The translations under genes were made by a program, and so were the position numbers. From Orthonyx spaldingii (taxonomy: Eukaryota; Chordata; Aves; Passeriformes; Orthonychidae): a DNA stretch of 64,000 bases. Shown piece after piece: positions 11,601 to 26,600 of this stretch (position 1 is the stretch's first letter; each line of letters begins with the position of its first letter). The notes below the pieces were generated by a model. That model was not told the DNA's origin. It saw nothing but the letters and a program-made list of their open reading frames with translations, and did no database searches. The stretch lies in assembly GCA_013397795.1 (NCBI GenBank), contig VZTJ01000752.1:1-64000 (forward strand). Reading direction: 5' to 3'.

Positions 11601-14600
11601 ATGGGAAAAAAAAGGAAGAAGGGGCAGAACCCCCCAAAGCAAAGTGAAGATTACAAACCATGAAGTGGGATGCAGTGCTGTCCTGTAGAGAATGGAGAAT
11701 GCAAATAGACGGTTCTGTTATCCCAGTCATGAGGCATGGAGAATGACATAGCTCCAATTGTCTGTGACACCTAGAAAACAAAACGCAGGTAGTTTCACTA
11801 AACGTGGAGTTTGAAATATGGAAGAACTGTGATAGGATCAATACTTGTTGCTCTTACAGCTACTGCAGTCTTGTACCTCACTGTCCTGGTCCAAAGACTG
11901 CAGCCCTGCCCTGCCAACAGCAAACCCTGCACCTCCTGACACTGCCAGCAGCATCTCACCAGGAGCCTTCCACAGCACCCTCTGCCTCACCAACCCAAGT
12001 GCCTGGGCCCCTTGCAGAATATGGCTCTCCTCAATTCCCACTGCTGCACTCAAGGGAATTTTTCAAACTCACCCACAATCCTAACTTTGGCCAGTGTCAA
12101 AGCAGCCCAACTCCAGTGGTTACTGGAAGAGCTTCTTGTGGGGGAGTGAGTGCTGAATTAGCCCAGACAACAAGGAAAACAGAACTGGGATGGGACAGGA
12201 CAGGACAGCCACGGTGAGACACTGGATTAACCAGAAAACCACCTCAAATGCACGGAGACTGAAATTTCAGCTCACACCTATGCTGAGGTGGGCTGGGGGT
12301 CTGGCTCAGGCACACTGAGGGACCCAGGCAGAGGCACGTGGTCAGATGTTCTTCCACCAAGGGACCTCTGATTTGGGAAACGGAGTCACAAGGACCTGGA
12401 CTAGCTCAGCCCGATATACCCAGACTGGGAAGGTTTAAGGTCCAGACCCCTCAAAAATGGTTACACTGCTCTGGGTGGGAGGAACCTCACAGTTCCACGC
12501 TAATATCATTATGCTTACAAAACTAAACTCAGTGTTTCAATTTCTGTTTCCAAAATCTTGGCCAGTTCTTTTCAGCTACACCAGCTGATCTAGCAAAAGG
12601 ATACTTTCAAACTTAAATGACCAGAAAAATTCTCTTAAATATCCAAAGATAGTTTAATTTCTGTATCTTGACTTGCCTGCTTGAAAAATTTGGTCACCAC
12701 GAGCCATTGGCACAGTTGAGTGAATGAGAAGCAGCTGTAACACCCTGTCAGGCATGTGTGGCATGGTTTATGTTTTAACATAACTGAATGTGAGAACAGA
12801 AACACAGCCTAACTGCAACTGAATTAGCAAAACTAACGTGTTTCAAAATGTAAAAGCAACAGAGTATATTTTGGGGTGTTTCATGTTCTTTATACTGCAC
12901 AGAGCTTTGATTTCTGGTATTTTTCTGCATCTGTTATCTCAGGAAAACCATTTAACTCCTTTCCTTCTTTACCTGTGCTTTTTGCTGAAAGATCTTCATT
13001 GAAAAAAGACAAACTCCTTCACTACCCCACCTGAAACAGGTGCTGTGGCTAAACCCAGCAATAGGAGCAGAATATTTAGCTTGGGAGGTCTAGAGGAAGT
13101 GAGGAGAAGCAGCAGAAGATGAAGACACTTTGTTGAAAACAATCTTGTCTGAGAGTCAAGCTGGTCATGCACAGGACAGTTTGTGCCTCTGTCAGTAATT
13201 CTCAACACTTAAAATTCCATTTGAATACTTGTAAATAGAGCAGAATATAAAGACCAACTGAATAGTGAGCACTCCAGAAACAGGAACTCAGCAGCTCTGT
13301 CATTAGTGGTGTCACAGCAGAACACAGGAGCTGGAGGAGGAGAGGGGAAAACAGACTCTTTGGGAGGAACTGTCCCTGGACTCCCACAGAAAGGAAGGTG
13401 AAGCTGCTGCTGGGGCACGCACACATCCTGGCCGAGGGGCACAGCAAGACGCAGCTCCTGAGAGCTGTAAAGCAGGACAGAAACCCTCTGCCTTGTTGGG
13501 ATCTGTAGGGAGCTGCAGCGGACCCAAACCTGGAGCAGTGTTACCCCCTGTCCTCGCTGCCCCCAGTGCCAGGAAGCCCAGCCCCAGCCCAACCTCACCT
13601 TGTTTGTCTCTGGCAGCTGGCCCGCCGAGGCTTGCCACCTGCTGTACAGTAATCCTGAGCCGATTTTGTCCTGGATGCGTTTTAGATTCCCTGAATACAA
13701 CATCTGCTGTGCTCTGTGCTGCCAGCTCACAGTTCTCTCGATCATGTAGCGCAGGGCGTCGCCCTCGGGCAGGCGCACGCGGATGCGCTGCAGGGACGCC
13801 AGCAGCGGCAGGATCTTCTCCAGCGGCGGCTTCTGCGAGCGGCGGCAGTGCGGGCACAGCCACACGCGCGGGGCCTGCGCCGCGCCGGGCACGGGCACGC
13901 AGCCCGTGTGGAAGAAGCCCCGGCACAGCTCACACTGGATCATGGGGGCAGCCGGCTCCTTCTGGCACAGGCACACTTTGAGCTCCGCGTCCTCCTCGCT
14001 CGACAGCGCCTTCACCTCGTTGGCCGCTCGCAGGGCACGCAGAGCCTCCATCTCCCGCAGCCGGGCTTCTCCCAGCGTGGCCATCTGCAAGGGAGGCAAA
14101 GGGTGACACCTCCGGGGGAACACTGCCTGTCACAAACAGGGGGCCCTCTGCTCCATCACTCCTCAGACACGCCAGCCCTCAGGGCTTTAAATGCTGGAAT
14201 GAAGCGGGGATGGGGATGTGCAGTGGTGGGGATGGAGGGGCAGCAATCGGCATTGGAGGGTCAGCAGTGGGGATATGCAGTGCTGTGACTTCAATTCCTT
14301 TCCATTTTCTCATAAGGCCCTGAGATAAAAAGCTTATCCCTTTGTAAAAAAATAGTTCCTAACCCCCTCTCTATTCCAAGCTTTTGTATTTTGTACTACA
14401 AAAACATGGTCTGCCTTCAAGCAGCTCAAATCCTGAAGAAGTGCAAGTTTGCATTGCAGACATTGCTCTGGGAATTTGTCTCTCAACAGTCTGACTCTGG
14501 ATACTCAGAAAAGCTTCCTGGGCAGTTTTCACAAATGCAAATGTACCTCTGACCACCACCTTGTACGCACTGCCCAGTGCTCAGGGCCATGCCCTGACCT

Positions 14601-17600
14601 ATGGACTTGCTCTGGGGATTGTGAACAGCAGGTGAAGTTCAGGTGTACCCTGGATGTGCTGTTTGCCCTCTCTGCAGATGCTCATGATCCCTTTTTCAGG
14701 AATCTTTAGCATTAGCTCCTATAAAGACAGCAATATATTTCAGTTCCATAAAGGCTGTTCAAACCAGCTGCAACTAATTAATTTCATGCATTTTAAAATG
14801 TATAGAAACATACTGAGGAGGGTTTGTAAATCTATATAAAGTGGCTATTTCTCACATTGTGGCTTTCAAGCATACTCCTGGACTAAAATCAGCTCTAGAG
14901 AAATGAGGCAGCTGTGTCCATCCTGAGCAGACCCATGTGGACCTGGGGCTCAGCATGTTCTGATGTGCACACAGGTGTTATCCAGGCTGGGAGTGTCCAA
15001 GACTCCCTGTGGGAAGGTTCTGGTTCTCCTCGTGTGTCAGAAGCAAACCCTGCCACACTGAATGACTCCCCTTTCCTGGGTGCAGCCCCTGGGAGTGCCC
15101 TGGGTCTCCTCAGCCAGGGCTGCTGGAGTCACAAAGGGCTCAGCCTGTCCCCACAGTGCCACAGGGACACCGCAGGGACACCACAGGGACACTGCTCCAG
15201 CTCTGGGGTTCACACAAGACAGGCCAACACTAAAGCACCGAATGTACAAGTTACAAGTAGTTGCCACAGATTAAAACTTAAATGTCCCACATTAAATTAC
15301 ATTCAAGCCCCACCCAATAAGCCCTTACTGCATCTCATTAGCCACAGCACATTATTACCTGGCCGAGGTGGAGGCTCTGCACTAGGTCTGCTGGAATGAA
15401 GCCCTTCCTCACCAGCAACTGAGCTCCACCCAGAGCAGCATTTCAGTGACTCCGCTGAGGTTTTCTTTAATTATTCAGAGTGTTTGTTTTAATTACAAAT
15501 GGTGCTGGACTATTGTGTTCTTTGAAAGGATCAGACTTGGGCAAACCCTATCCCATTCTTAGTAAGGTTTAGGTATGGTAGGGGAAAACAGGTCTCCATT
15601 TTTTGTTTTCCTGTGCTTTGCTCAGCTACAGGCACAGCCTGGCAAACTGTGAGGCTGCTTCATGCACAAAGCAGCACATTTTATATCCACTGAAAGCAAT
15701 TTTAGCAAGTCTGAAGCAAACACAGGAAAGTGCAGTCCCGGAACTCCTTTTGCAGAGCAGCACAGCAAGAACCGGGTGGGAGCCACACGCCTGCACAGGA
15801 GGCAAGCAGAAACAAGGGTTCAAGGAACTCAGAAGAAATTCCAGTCAGGAAAGATGTGACCACATACCGCGGACGCCGTGTCCTTGCTCTCGGAGAGCGC
15901 CCGCTCCAGGTCGCTCAGCGTCTCCAGCTTAGTGCTTTTCTTCTTGCCACTTGGCACTGGCTCCTTCAGCTTCTTCTGCTTCCTCTTCAGACTGAGCATT
16001 CCGATGTCACACCAGGGACACAACACCTGAGGGACAGAACAGCAGTGTCCCACCTCCTGCACTGTTCCTAATGCGCCTTCCTGCCTGGATGCAGCCACAG
16101 GCAATTGGTGAGAACTAGGGTTCCTGCAGTTATTCCATCAAAGGTCTGAGGGATTAGGATGAGGCTATCTGGAAGGCAGGGAGAGCTGGAAGGCTGGAAC
16201 TTCAGTTTTGTAAAATGGCCAGACCCAAACAACCCTTGTGTTTCACCCAGACTGCTGGTAGGGGAGAGACAGCTGATGCACTGAGCACCCTCCATGGGAC
16301 TGAAACTGCAAACCCTGGAAAAGAGCAGGGATTCCAGGGGCTGCCCTACATTCCAGTCTGTCCCGACCGGAGGGGACGCAGAGGGCCTCAGTGCAGGGCA
16401 GAGTGTACATTGCTCAAGGACTGCAGGTGTGACACAGCCACAGCTCCAGAGAGGCAGCAAACACAGCCCCAGCCTCGCTCCTAGCACACCTGAACCTGAG
16501 GAGGATGGAGCAGGTAGGAACCTGCTCACCTGCAGCTTGGCCTGATGCACTGGAGTTAAGCCAGTGCCACAGATTTGTCAGTATTCCATATTCATATGGA
16601 AAATGCTAGACACTGACACTGCCTGCTCTCGTTAGCCACTGATTGACAAGAATAGAGAAAACATAGCTAAATCTTAAGCATTTTAGAAGTTTAAAAATAT
16701 TATTAAAAGTATAGGTCACTAACAGAAGTTGCTATTAGAATAGTTCATGTAATCCTAAAGCAATTCTTCAAATATACTTAATATTTACAGCTCCTTCCTG
16801 AGCGCACCCTGACTCTGCGTGCCTGTGCCATGCCTGAGGGGGCTGATCCCCAATCCAGGCTCTTACCTCCAGGAGGGAATAGGGAGAGTTCTCGCACAGG
16901 AAGGTGTTTGCTGCACACTCCTTCCACGCCTGCACTTCGGCCACCAGGGCCTCCAGCCTGGGCAGGTAATCCAGGTGCACGGGGATGGAGCGGCCCCTCG
17001 TGACGAGCTCGGCCAGCGTGTCCAGCACGGGCACACGGCCCCCGACCTGCCGGGATGGGAATGAGGAAATGAGGAAATGCTGGATGCACCCCAGACACAG
17101 CACTGCCCAAGGCACAGCAGTCACCCCAGGGATTTGGGGCAGAGCTTGTAAAAATGAATTTAATGCTCAGACAGCTCAGTGACCTGCACTATCAGTCCAA
17201 CATTGGTGCTGCTCATGCACTCAGTCATCGACTACCCAGACAAAACTAAAAACAAATTTGGGGGCTGGGAAGCAAGAACACACTTGCCAAATGACCCTTT
17301 ACAAAGAAAACAAAACAAAACCAGAGACTGACAACAATATAAGGAGCCTCTCAGTCTCACACTCTGCATTCACAGCAGAAAATTAAAATAATTCTGAAAT
17401 CATAAAATCATAGAGTTATTAACATTGAAAAAAGATCTCCAAGATTGATTTCAGCCATTAACCCAGCATTGCCAAAGCCACATCTAAACCATGTCCCCAA
17501 GTGTCACATCCACATACCTTGTAAATCCCTCCAGGGATAGTGACTCTACCCTGGGCAGGCTGTGCCAGGGCCTGACCACTCCTTTCAGTGAAGAAATTTT

Positions 17601-20600
17601 CCCCAATATCCCCAAAACTGAACCTGCCCAGGTGCAACTTTAGGCAGTTTCATTTCATCCTGTCCCCTGTTCCCTGGGAGAAAACTCTGATTCCCCTGGC
17701 TCCAGCCTCCTTTCAGGTACTGTAGGGAGCTACAGCACCAGAAGACAAGTCTAACCCAGACTGTGCCAGGCCAAGACTCAGAACCACCTCCTATACCCCG
17801 TGTGCCACTCAGGAGCAAGCTCCAGCTATTCCCTGGGCACCCCACACCTCAGGCAATGCAGGTACCACACACCCAGAAGTAAAGCAGCACCAAGAGGTAA
17901 TTCCAGATGTAATTTCTAGAACAGGCAGTGATGTAGGACTGGAGAAAAATGATGAAAACACCTTCAACAACTTCCAAGTCCTGATACCAAGAACTTCCTG
18001 CAAGTCACAGCGACCGCAGGCATTCAACAAAACCTTCACACAACCAAAGCAAAAATTCTTGGCACAGACAGAACTAGCTTCCCATATTCAGGAGGCAGAA
18101 TTTCACAGTCCAGACCAAGAAATTAGCAAATGCCAAGAAAAAAAATCACTCAACTCCTTTCAAGACAGCCCTCAAACGACAGCTAGTATTTCCTGAATTT
18201 TATTCCTTCAAAATATTTAAGTCCAGGAAAACTAGTTTTTTAAATAAAAGCTCAAAGGAACTTTTTAGTAGAAGCCAAATTTAGGCCACAGGGGCCTGAA
18301 AACACCCCTAGGTTAAATCAGAGCTCACTTTATAGAAAAAAAATGAGGACAAATGAAAGTATTTGGGAATTTATATCAAAATGTGAAATCAGGGCTATTC
18401 CTTAGCCACCCTGGTCTGACCTGGTCAGTCCCACTGACCCCTGGCTTGAGCACTTGAAAGGCTGAGCCAGGAACTACTTCTGTATCACCAGTCTGTAGCT
18501 TAGTGTAGTACACAAAAATGGGATTAAAAGGGAGTTGTTACTGAGCAACTGAGCAAAAGTGACCTTAAGGTAAAGTTTCATAACGCAGTAACTTTTTAAC
18601 TTTAGATTTTTGCTAATAGCTGTTTTATAGACTTTATTGCAGGCAGTTAGTTGCAAAGGTGAAGGAATACAGATCAGAAACAGAAGCAAGAATCAGGGCA
18701 GCGAGTGTGGCTGCTCCATGGCTGAGGTAACCAATGTCCCAGACCCGGTGTGACACTGGAGCCCCAGAGCACGCAGGGGGCAGGGGTGGCTCTGGTGACC
18801 AGAGCAGGATCACTGTCCCTCCCCAGCAGCCAGGCTCACGTACCTGCAGAGCCTCCACCTCCTGCAGCCAGTCCTTGGCCTTCTGCACCGCGTCCTTCAG
18901 CGCTGCTCCGTTCGGGAGGTAGGCTGGGATCTCCTCCAGCTCCTTCACTGCTGCTGCCAGGCTGCTCAGGGACTGCCGGGGCCTGGGGGAACACAATAGC
19001 CCCGAGCTGAGGTGCTGCTTACAGGGGGGAGCTTCCACTCACCTGGGTTATTAAAATCAGAGGGCCACACCAAATAATGACATTATAATCAGTACTGGCT
19101 GCACCCAGCAGAGCTGGGGCGTCAGGAGCAGGGGAAGTTTAGAAATGTCTGTTTACTTACTCTAGACTCCTACTAGAAATATTCTCACATTTGAACTTAA
19201 GGGAGATTTACCTTTTATTAACTTCTGAATGATAAACACCCACCAAATCCCAGACCAGCACCAGGTGAGAGATTCTGCATTAGAAGATTAAAACCCTGAA
19301 ATTGGCTTTTCTGTATTTCCCAGTTTGATTCTGAGGTTTTAGGGAGGTACAAACATAACACAGCTCCCTATTGAATGTTAAACCCAAGCTTAGTCAGTTA
19401 TGTGCTACATGAAGTTATCTTAAAATACTGTGGTTAGAAGTGGGTAAGAAAGACTCCAATACTCCAAGTATGACAAAATTAAAAAAAAAAAAAGAATCTT
19501 GAGGGAAGAAACCTGGCACATAAATTTGTGCCACTTTCCTAATTTTAAGTACACTGTGCTCTCCCCTGTTTTACTTTATAAATCACAAGGTAAAAACAAC
19601 TAGAAAACTTCTCTTAGTAAAGATGTATTTGGCTTATTTCTTTCTTTCCTGAACCAACTCATCTGGAAAAATCTCCTCCTTGTTAGTTAGAAATAGTCCT
19701 GCATGGACCTCTATGGACTATGAAATTTTACCCGCTGGTGGTACCTGTCTGAGCTTTATCTGGACACATGTCCTCCAGCCTGACACTGGGGAGGGGGGAA
19801 GGTGGAAAAGAAGGAAGAGGCATCTTAAACCCCTTCCCTGTGGCAAAAGGAGAATTTGCACAAGATAGTTGAGCAACACAAACATTGCAAGGCAACCCTG
19901 ACACCTGAAACCACTCCATCCCTCATCCGCCTCCTCCAGCCCTGTCCCTTCTGGCTGGCACAAGCTTTGCCTTCCTGCTGGGAACTGGATGAACAAAGGG
20001 GAGCCCCTCCAGGAGTCAGGGCATTTCCACCTGAAACAACTCATGGAACTACAAAATGCAACACTGAAATTCAGCTCTACCTGGCCTTTATCAGGTTCCT
20101 GGCTTTGTCATCCCAGTGCTCGGACACGGTGAGGAGCTCCTGCAGCTTCGCCATCGCCTTCTCGACCGCCGGGTAGGGCGCGAGCCCCACGCCGGAGTCG
20201 ATGAGGCGCCTCATGTCATCCAGAGTGAGGGAGCTGTGCTCTGAGCAGGCCAGGTGCACGTCCTCCAGCCAGCGCGCCTGCTCCAGGCGCGTCCGCAGCT
20301 CCGCCAGCTGCGGCAGGTCCACGTCGAAGTCAAAGCTGACGTCCAGCAGCTCCTGCAGCTCTGCAGCACTGGGCATCTCTTCAGAAAGGAGCTTTTGGCT
20401 TTGCTGTTGGAAAGCTTCCACGCGGTCGAGGAGATCCTGAAATACACAAATACAAGAATAAATCAGAGGAAAGCCCTCTGCCAAGTCACTTAACAAAGGA
20501 AGTGGCAAAGTGAACCACAGACACACGGGAGCATAGGCTCCTGGCAAACCCCACACTGCAATGCACGCTGCAAATTATCCCGAGGGCTGGAACGCTGCAA

Positions 20601-23600
20601 TAGTGTCTTCAACACAGTGTTGAACCAGCACCTCCTCATCTGTAACGTGGCCACAAGCTTGAGTATCCCAGAGCAAGGCAATTCTAGCCCCAGAGGTGTC
20701 AGAAAGAGGGCTTGGAAGAACAGAAAGGATGCAAAGGAAAACTGAGTGCTCCATGGGTGTGCTGCTGTCTGGCTTTGTTTTGAAATGGTTCAGGCATCTG
20801 AGGAACAGCAAAGTGAGGATTGTGAAGGCTTTGAAAAACACTGGGAAGAGCAGGCATTTCTGCTGCACTGGTAAGGCTTTTGAGCTGCACTCCACAGTCC
20901 CAGTGAGTCACAGGCATTTTACTCTCCCATGCAGGGCAACACTTCCCTCTCTCCATGCACTCGGCAGCTCACTACCCCAAAAGGTATCTCTGGGGCTGTT
21001 TGCACTTTCCCCAGGATAAAGAACAGTGATTCAGAGCAATCTCACTGGGAACGCTGGGATTATTCTGTATGGAGCAACCTGCTCAGTACTCCTACTACTG
21101 CCTGAAATGCTATTCCTGCATGAAGTTCTTCCCTCACAGCTGACACCTTGGCATTTTGCCAGTGAGGCTGTTTTCCCAGGATGGGCAACTTCCCCCAGCA
21201 TGGAATAAAACACTTTTTAGAAATAGACTGAATTGTGAACTCATCTCCAGTAATGTTGATCATTTATATTAATGGCCTAATTTGCACGACTACATATAAT
21301 TGAAGCTTGTTGAGGATGATACAAAGGAACACCCTGACCATATGTGTTTGTTATTTCCCTGTTCAGGAATGCCAGATGGAGAGGAACTGTTTGCATGTCT
21401 GGCATTTCCAAACTTCTGCTTTTCAGCTAGCTAGAAAACTTCACAGCTTCAGTGCTATAAACAAATAACTGTAAATAGGACTGCATTGAATCTGATCCAC
21501 ACACTGCAGGGCTGATAAAGCCTCCAAAGCAGCAGTCAAAGCTGAGCTGAACTGGTTTATTGCCATTCATTTACATGGCACCATCTGGTGTCTCAGTGTT
21601 GGTGGATACTTGAGGGACAGCTCAAGAGCTGGACACGGCATCTCCTGCTTTCAAGTATCACAAATATGCAAAGCCCTTCTCCTTTAAGACAGGATCTGCA
21701 GTTGCACAGAACTTATTTTTGGTTTTTTTTTAAATTGCCCCTCAGTGTGATATAGAATATTTTGGCAAATTCTGAAGCAAAATTATGAATTACTTTCAGT
21801 TTGCCTGAGGGCTGATCATCTGGGGAGCACAGAACCAGCACCAGTTGGTGGTCGTGGGAGACACAGTGACCTGATCCCTGCCAGCAGCAGGTTCTCTGAT
21901 GGAGAGATGATTTGGGCAGCCTGGGCTGGGTTTGGCTGAGTTATCTGTGGGGTTTTCTGGAATGTCGGTTGAGAGCATGAAGAGGGATCTAATTACAAGA
22001 CTGAGAAAACTGATTCTGGATTAACAAAGATGGGAAGTGGTAAGAATGAGAGAGCTGTCCCTCACAGCACTGGGGAGTTTGAATGTTCTCAGATTAACCT
22101 GGCTTTACTTGTAAGAGCAGACCAGTTAACTGACCCCAAACTTTTCACCTGTAGTTACCCAGGTCATCCTGCTGCTTCTCCTGCAATCCTTCACACAGCA
22201 TGAATGGTTTGATTTGCCTGTGCAGTATAAAACTCTGCTGACCACGAACAGCAGCTGGTCAGGGCTCCTTTCGTCAGCACCCCACATGCACAAGTCACCC
22301 CAGCCTGCCCGAGCCAAACAGTGAGATGGGAGATGAACGCAGTGCAAACCCCTCAGTCTGCAAATCTCCTGGTCCCTTCCCGAGGCTCTCCCAGGTTACC
22401 TTCAGCAGTGGTGTCTGGCTGAGCACACAGGGCAGGGCATAGAGCTGCCTCACGAACAGCCGCAGCTCATTCACCGTCAGCTGGTTCTGACACTTCCCTC
22501 CCCCGGAGCGGTACCTGCAACGACACCGTGCAGCTCGCTTGGTTACCACTGAAAAACATAGAAACCAAAACTCTGAACTTCAAGGCCAGGCTGGACACAG
22601 CTTGGAGCAACCTGGTCTAGTGGAAGGTGTCCCTGCAGGGAGTGGAACAAGATGAGCTTTAAGGTCCCTTCCCACCCAAACCATTTGTGATTTTTTGATT
22701 CCATGACATCTGCTTATGATTTCATGTCAGCCAGGCCTTCTTCAGGAAAAACAGAATATTCACAAGCACCCAAGCAGCCCAGGGCTCACACACGTGGGAA
22801 ACCTCAGTCTGCCACTGCAGAACGAGCTATTGTTGAAACACTCATATTAAACAGGATTCTGGAATAACTACTCAGCCTTGGAAGGGTACTGGTTATTATG
22901 GAATAAAATTAAGCTTTTTTTCCAGAACACAAAGCAACTGTGGATAAACTATTCAGTTATGTTGCAGCAGCTACTGTTGTCAGCTCTGCCCATGCCCACA
23001 CCAAAAGAGAACAAATCCCAATTCTGAATAGGTTTTATATTGACAGGTTGTGTAGGCACTTCTGAAAAATCCCCTCTACACTGAAATCAGCATTTTTATT
23101 TTTATCTAAAAGCTTTGCATCAAATGAGTGGCTTATAAGTGTTAACAAATTGCCCAATTTTAAAAACCTCTCTAAACTCAAGCCAGTATTAATGAGGCCT
23201 GAGAACCCTGAACAGAAAAGGAAAGAGATCCCTTACAATGCTGGCTCCAATTGAATCCACAGTGTGTTATTTATACAAAAGAGGAGAACAGCCCAGCAGG
23301 ATATGCCAGCATGACTGGAATGTGAACACTATAAAATAAATTTTAATTTACCATTCTGTGTTAAAAATAGGTATTTTTAACGAATACACAGGATCACATT
23401 GGGATTTCCAAACCCCACAGACAGCTGAACAATAAAATGAATTCAAAGCCTCAGGTACAACACAGGTTTCTTTACAGTCTGTTTTGTTCTACTGGTTTTT
23501 GAGGAGCTCTACAATATCTTTCAAGTAAAGGCACAAGTTCTTAAATACATATTTATGTACATATACATACACATATCTAAATAGCAAAACTGACTGTCAC

Positions 23601-26600
23601 AAGATGTTTTTGAAAACCAGAAATTACATGAGCCTAAGAAAAACCACTGACAGAAGCCAAACCCATGTCCATTCAGGGTTACTAATCACAAAGGTCTCCA
23701 AGCACGAATTCTCAGAGACTCTAAGGAACAGAACAGGTTTAGGAGACCTAGAGAAGGAAGAGGATAGACAGGAAAAACATGGCAGCAGGGCAGGAACACT
23801 GCCGACTTCCAGTGCCAGGAGAACGAGGGCCACACTGTGCTCTGGCCCCATTCAGATGTTCACAAACATCTCCCAGCCAGCACCTGTGAGGGTCTAATCC
23901 CCCAGCACCCAGAGAACCGGAGGAAATACGGATGCACAGCCCATATGCATCTGTTCAGGTACTGCAGAGAAGCTGGTGAGCAGGAGTCACAGGATTTGCT
24001 ACGATTTATTACCATCTCTCCTGCTCTCCTCCCCATGAACTGCTGTGTTTGCGCCACTGGAGGAGATCCTCCAGTGTCACTGCCTGCCATGACTAACAGG
24101 GACAACCTTCCTACTAGAGACAAGTCTCCTGCATGACTCTTCCAAACTCAGGACCAGAGCAAAATGCTCAGTCCATAATAGAAAGTTTGCCAAAAGCACA
24201 AATCAAATTTTAGGCAGAATCCACAATCTTTCCTAACCAACACCTGGCACTCAGCGTGATGGAGGTTGTCCAGCATCCTGCAGATGTGAGCTTCAGGCAC
24301 ATGAATCTGCATGTGATGTAACATGTAGTAAGATTTTAAGCAGATAATTCTCTTCTTTATATCTTCCTTCAAAAGTTATGAGCATTCCCCACTTCAATCT
24401 TAAAAGAAAAAAAAAATCAAGTACATGGGTTTTAAAACTCTTTAAAATTATGAAGACATGAAACTGGACTTTTCCCAGAAACATGCCAAAAAAGAGCCAA
24501 GGAGAAATGGTGAGAGAAGGACTAAAACCTCCTCTAGAGCAAATTAGAATCTCAATCCAAGCACTGCCTTGAGTTACAGCAGCAGCACAGGGTGAATTAC
24601 TCATCACAGGCTGGGCTGCTGCAGGAGCTGGCAGGTCCAGCTGTGAGTAAGGCTGAGAGCCTCTCATGGTGACAAAAGAACAGACCTAGTCAAGGAGATG
24701 AAGATAAAAACTGCTCCCAGCTCTTCCCAGGTCAAGCAAAGTCAGGGACACATTCAGTGCAGGAAGGACCCATCCGGCTCAGAGAAGCTGGGAAGGGCCT
24801 GGCTGCTGCTCCCAGTTCAGCACCAGGGATGGGAGAACACAGACTGCGGATACCAGAAGAAGAGATGCCTCAACACCAAATGAAGGAGGAGATCAGAAGT
24901 AGACAAGTCCTTTGATGATGGTGCCTCAAATCTCTGAGTTGGAAGTTCCCTATCTGGCAGAAGCCATGCCTGTGGGAGTGCTGAATTTCTCATTCCATGT
25001 TGCAGTAATTTTATGTTGCTGTGACAGAGGCTTCATCCCCCTGTGTGTGCAAGACAGCAAAGGTGAATTTTTATCAAGTTCCCACTACAAAGGCTTACAC
25101 AGGGATCACCAGGAAGGAAGACAAAAATCACGTCTAAGTGTGACAGCAGAACATTCTACCCCCAAAGTCCTTCTTCCAAACCAGTCTTCAAAGTACTGCA
25201 AGAATGCAGGGGTGATGAGCTACACAACTCCAGCTGAGGCAGGTGACACGCAGGAACCACACACGTGCAGTTCTACCAGCACAAAAAGCAACTGCTCCAA
25301 TAAACACCACATTGTTCAAAGCAGCAGAAATGGGTGAAAGTTCTCCAGATGGGAGAAATGACAATCAATTTTTCTGAGGTAGTTCACACTTAAGATCGCT
25401 GGACATGAGCAATACTGTCCTCCACATACAAAAACCCAACATTTTCTTAGAAACCACCATCCTGCGAGGCTCAGTGTGCCCAGGGTGAGTCTGGGTGCCC
25501 TGATCAATGGCTTTAAGCTGAAGGAGGGCAGGGTTAGATGAGACACTGGGAAGGAATTGTACCCTGTGAGGGTGGTGAGGCCCTGGCACAGGTTGCCCAG
25601 AGCAGCTGTGGCTGCCCCTGGATCCCTGGAAGTGTCCAAGGCCAGGCTGGACGGGGCTTAGAGCAGCCTGGGACAGTGGAAGGTGTCCCTGCCCATGGCA
25701 GGGGCTGGAACAGGATGAGCTTTAAGGTCCCTTCCAACCCAAACCAGTCTGGGATTCTATGGATGAAGAATGACACAACAGAAGATGGCAATTTGTGAAT
25801 CCTGAGAGAAAGGCTCTTACATCAGTACAGGCAAAACTAGACTCGTGCTATGAGGAGAACTGGCTTTGGCCTTCTGTTCTGGCACTTTTCAACTCATTTC
25901 AGACATGGAGAGCCAGCAAAACCAGGCAGGCAGTTCACAAAGAACATGTCACCCAAACACTGCGAAACCTTCAAATCCCTCAGGTAAATAACTTCTCTAA
26001 AAAATTCACTGTAAAGAGCAGGTATTTTTTCAGAGCTCTCGTACAACGTTCCCACCAGCAGCAGCTCAGTGAACTCAGGCACTTTGTTTTTCCACAACAG
26101 AGGGTAATAAATACAACAACACCTGCACTATGGACAGATTTACAGTGCCCACAGCACAAAGATGAGGGGACTGCATCTTGTTCAGTGTTACTTTGTCTGG
26201 ACATACTGCAACCATTTTTTCTTTTCATGGAACACTGGAATGAATTTACAGACTGTCAAACACGGAAGAAGAAGAGATTTGAAAACTCAGGATGTTTAAC
26301 TTATTATATGTAGTAAAGGTGAATCTCTCTGTCAAAGATGGCTCTGCTGAGGAGACAAAGATTCTTTTAATTTTTAAGTCTTGCAGAGCAATAGCATCCA
26401 TCGCTGGCTGCTGACATCCATTTCTGGTGCCTCAATCTTGCTGCAGACATGGAATGGCACTTACCTGGTCTGTCTCTTGCCATTCAACAGCTGCTGGGCC
26501 ACCGAGGCACATTTGTCCGCGTCCTGCGTCACCAGCCGGAGGTGTCGCAGCAGGTCGTTGTCTGGGAACTTTTTCATTTCTGATTCTTCTATCAAAGCCT

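Larger units (their letters stand above)
16027..18843 (-). other. KDM5B introns 21 (16027-16866) and 20 (17047-18843)
   Basis: Intron 21 shows nothing recognisable. Intron 20 holds the CR1 at 17397-17745; the rest is unremarkable. Confidence 0.8.
22515..26464 (-). other. KDM5B intron 17
   Basis: About 3.95 kb. It carries two CR1 fragments (22575-22705 and 25515-25762). The rest shows nothing I recognise. Confidence 0.8.

Noticed and set aside
13209..13598. Extension of the exon 23 open frame by 130 codons
   Set aside because: A clear donor (AACAAG|GTGAGG) ends the exon, and the next KDM5B residues (VSQ...) are found in exon 24. The extension is read-through of intron 23.
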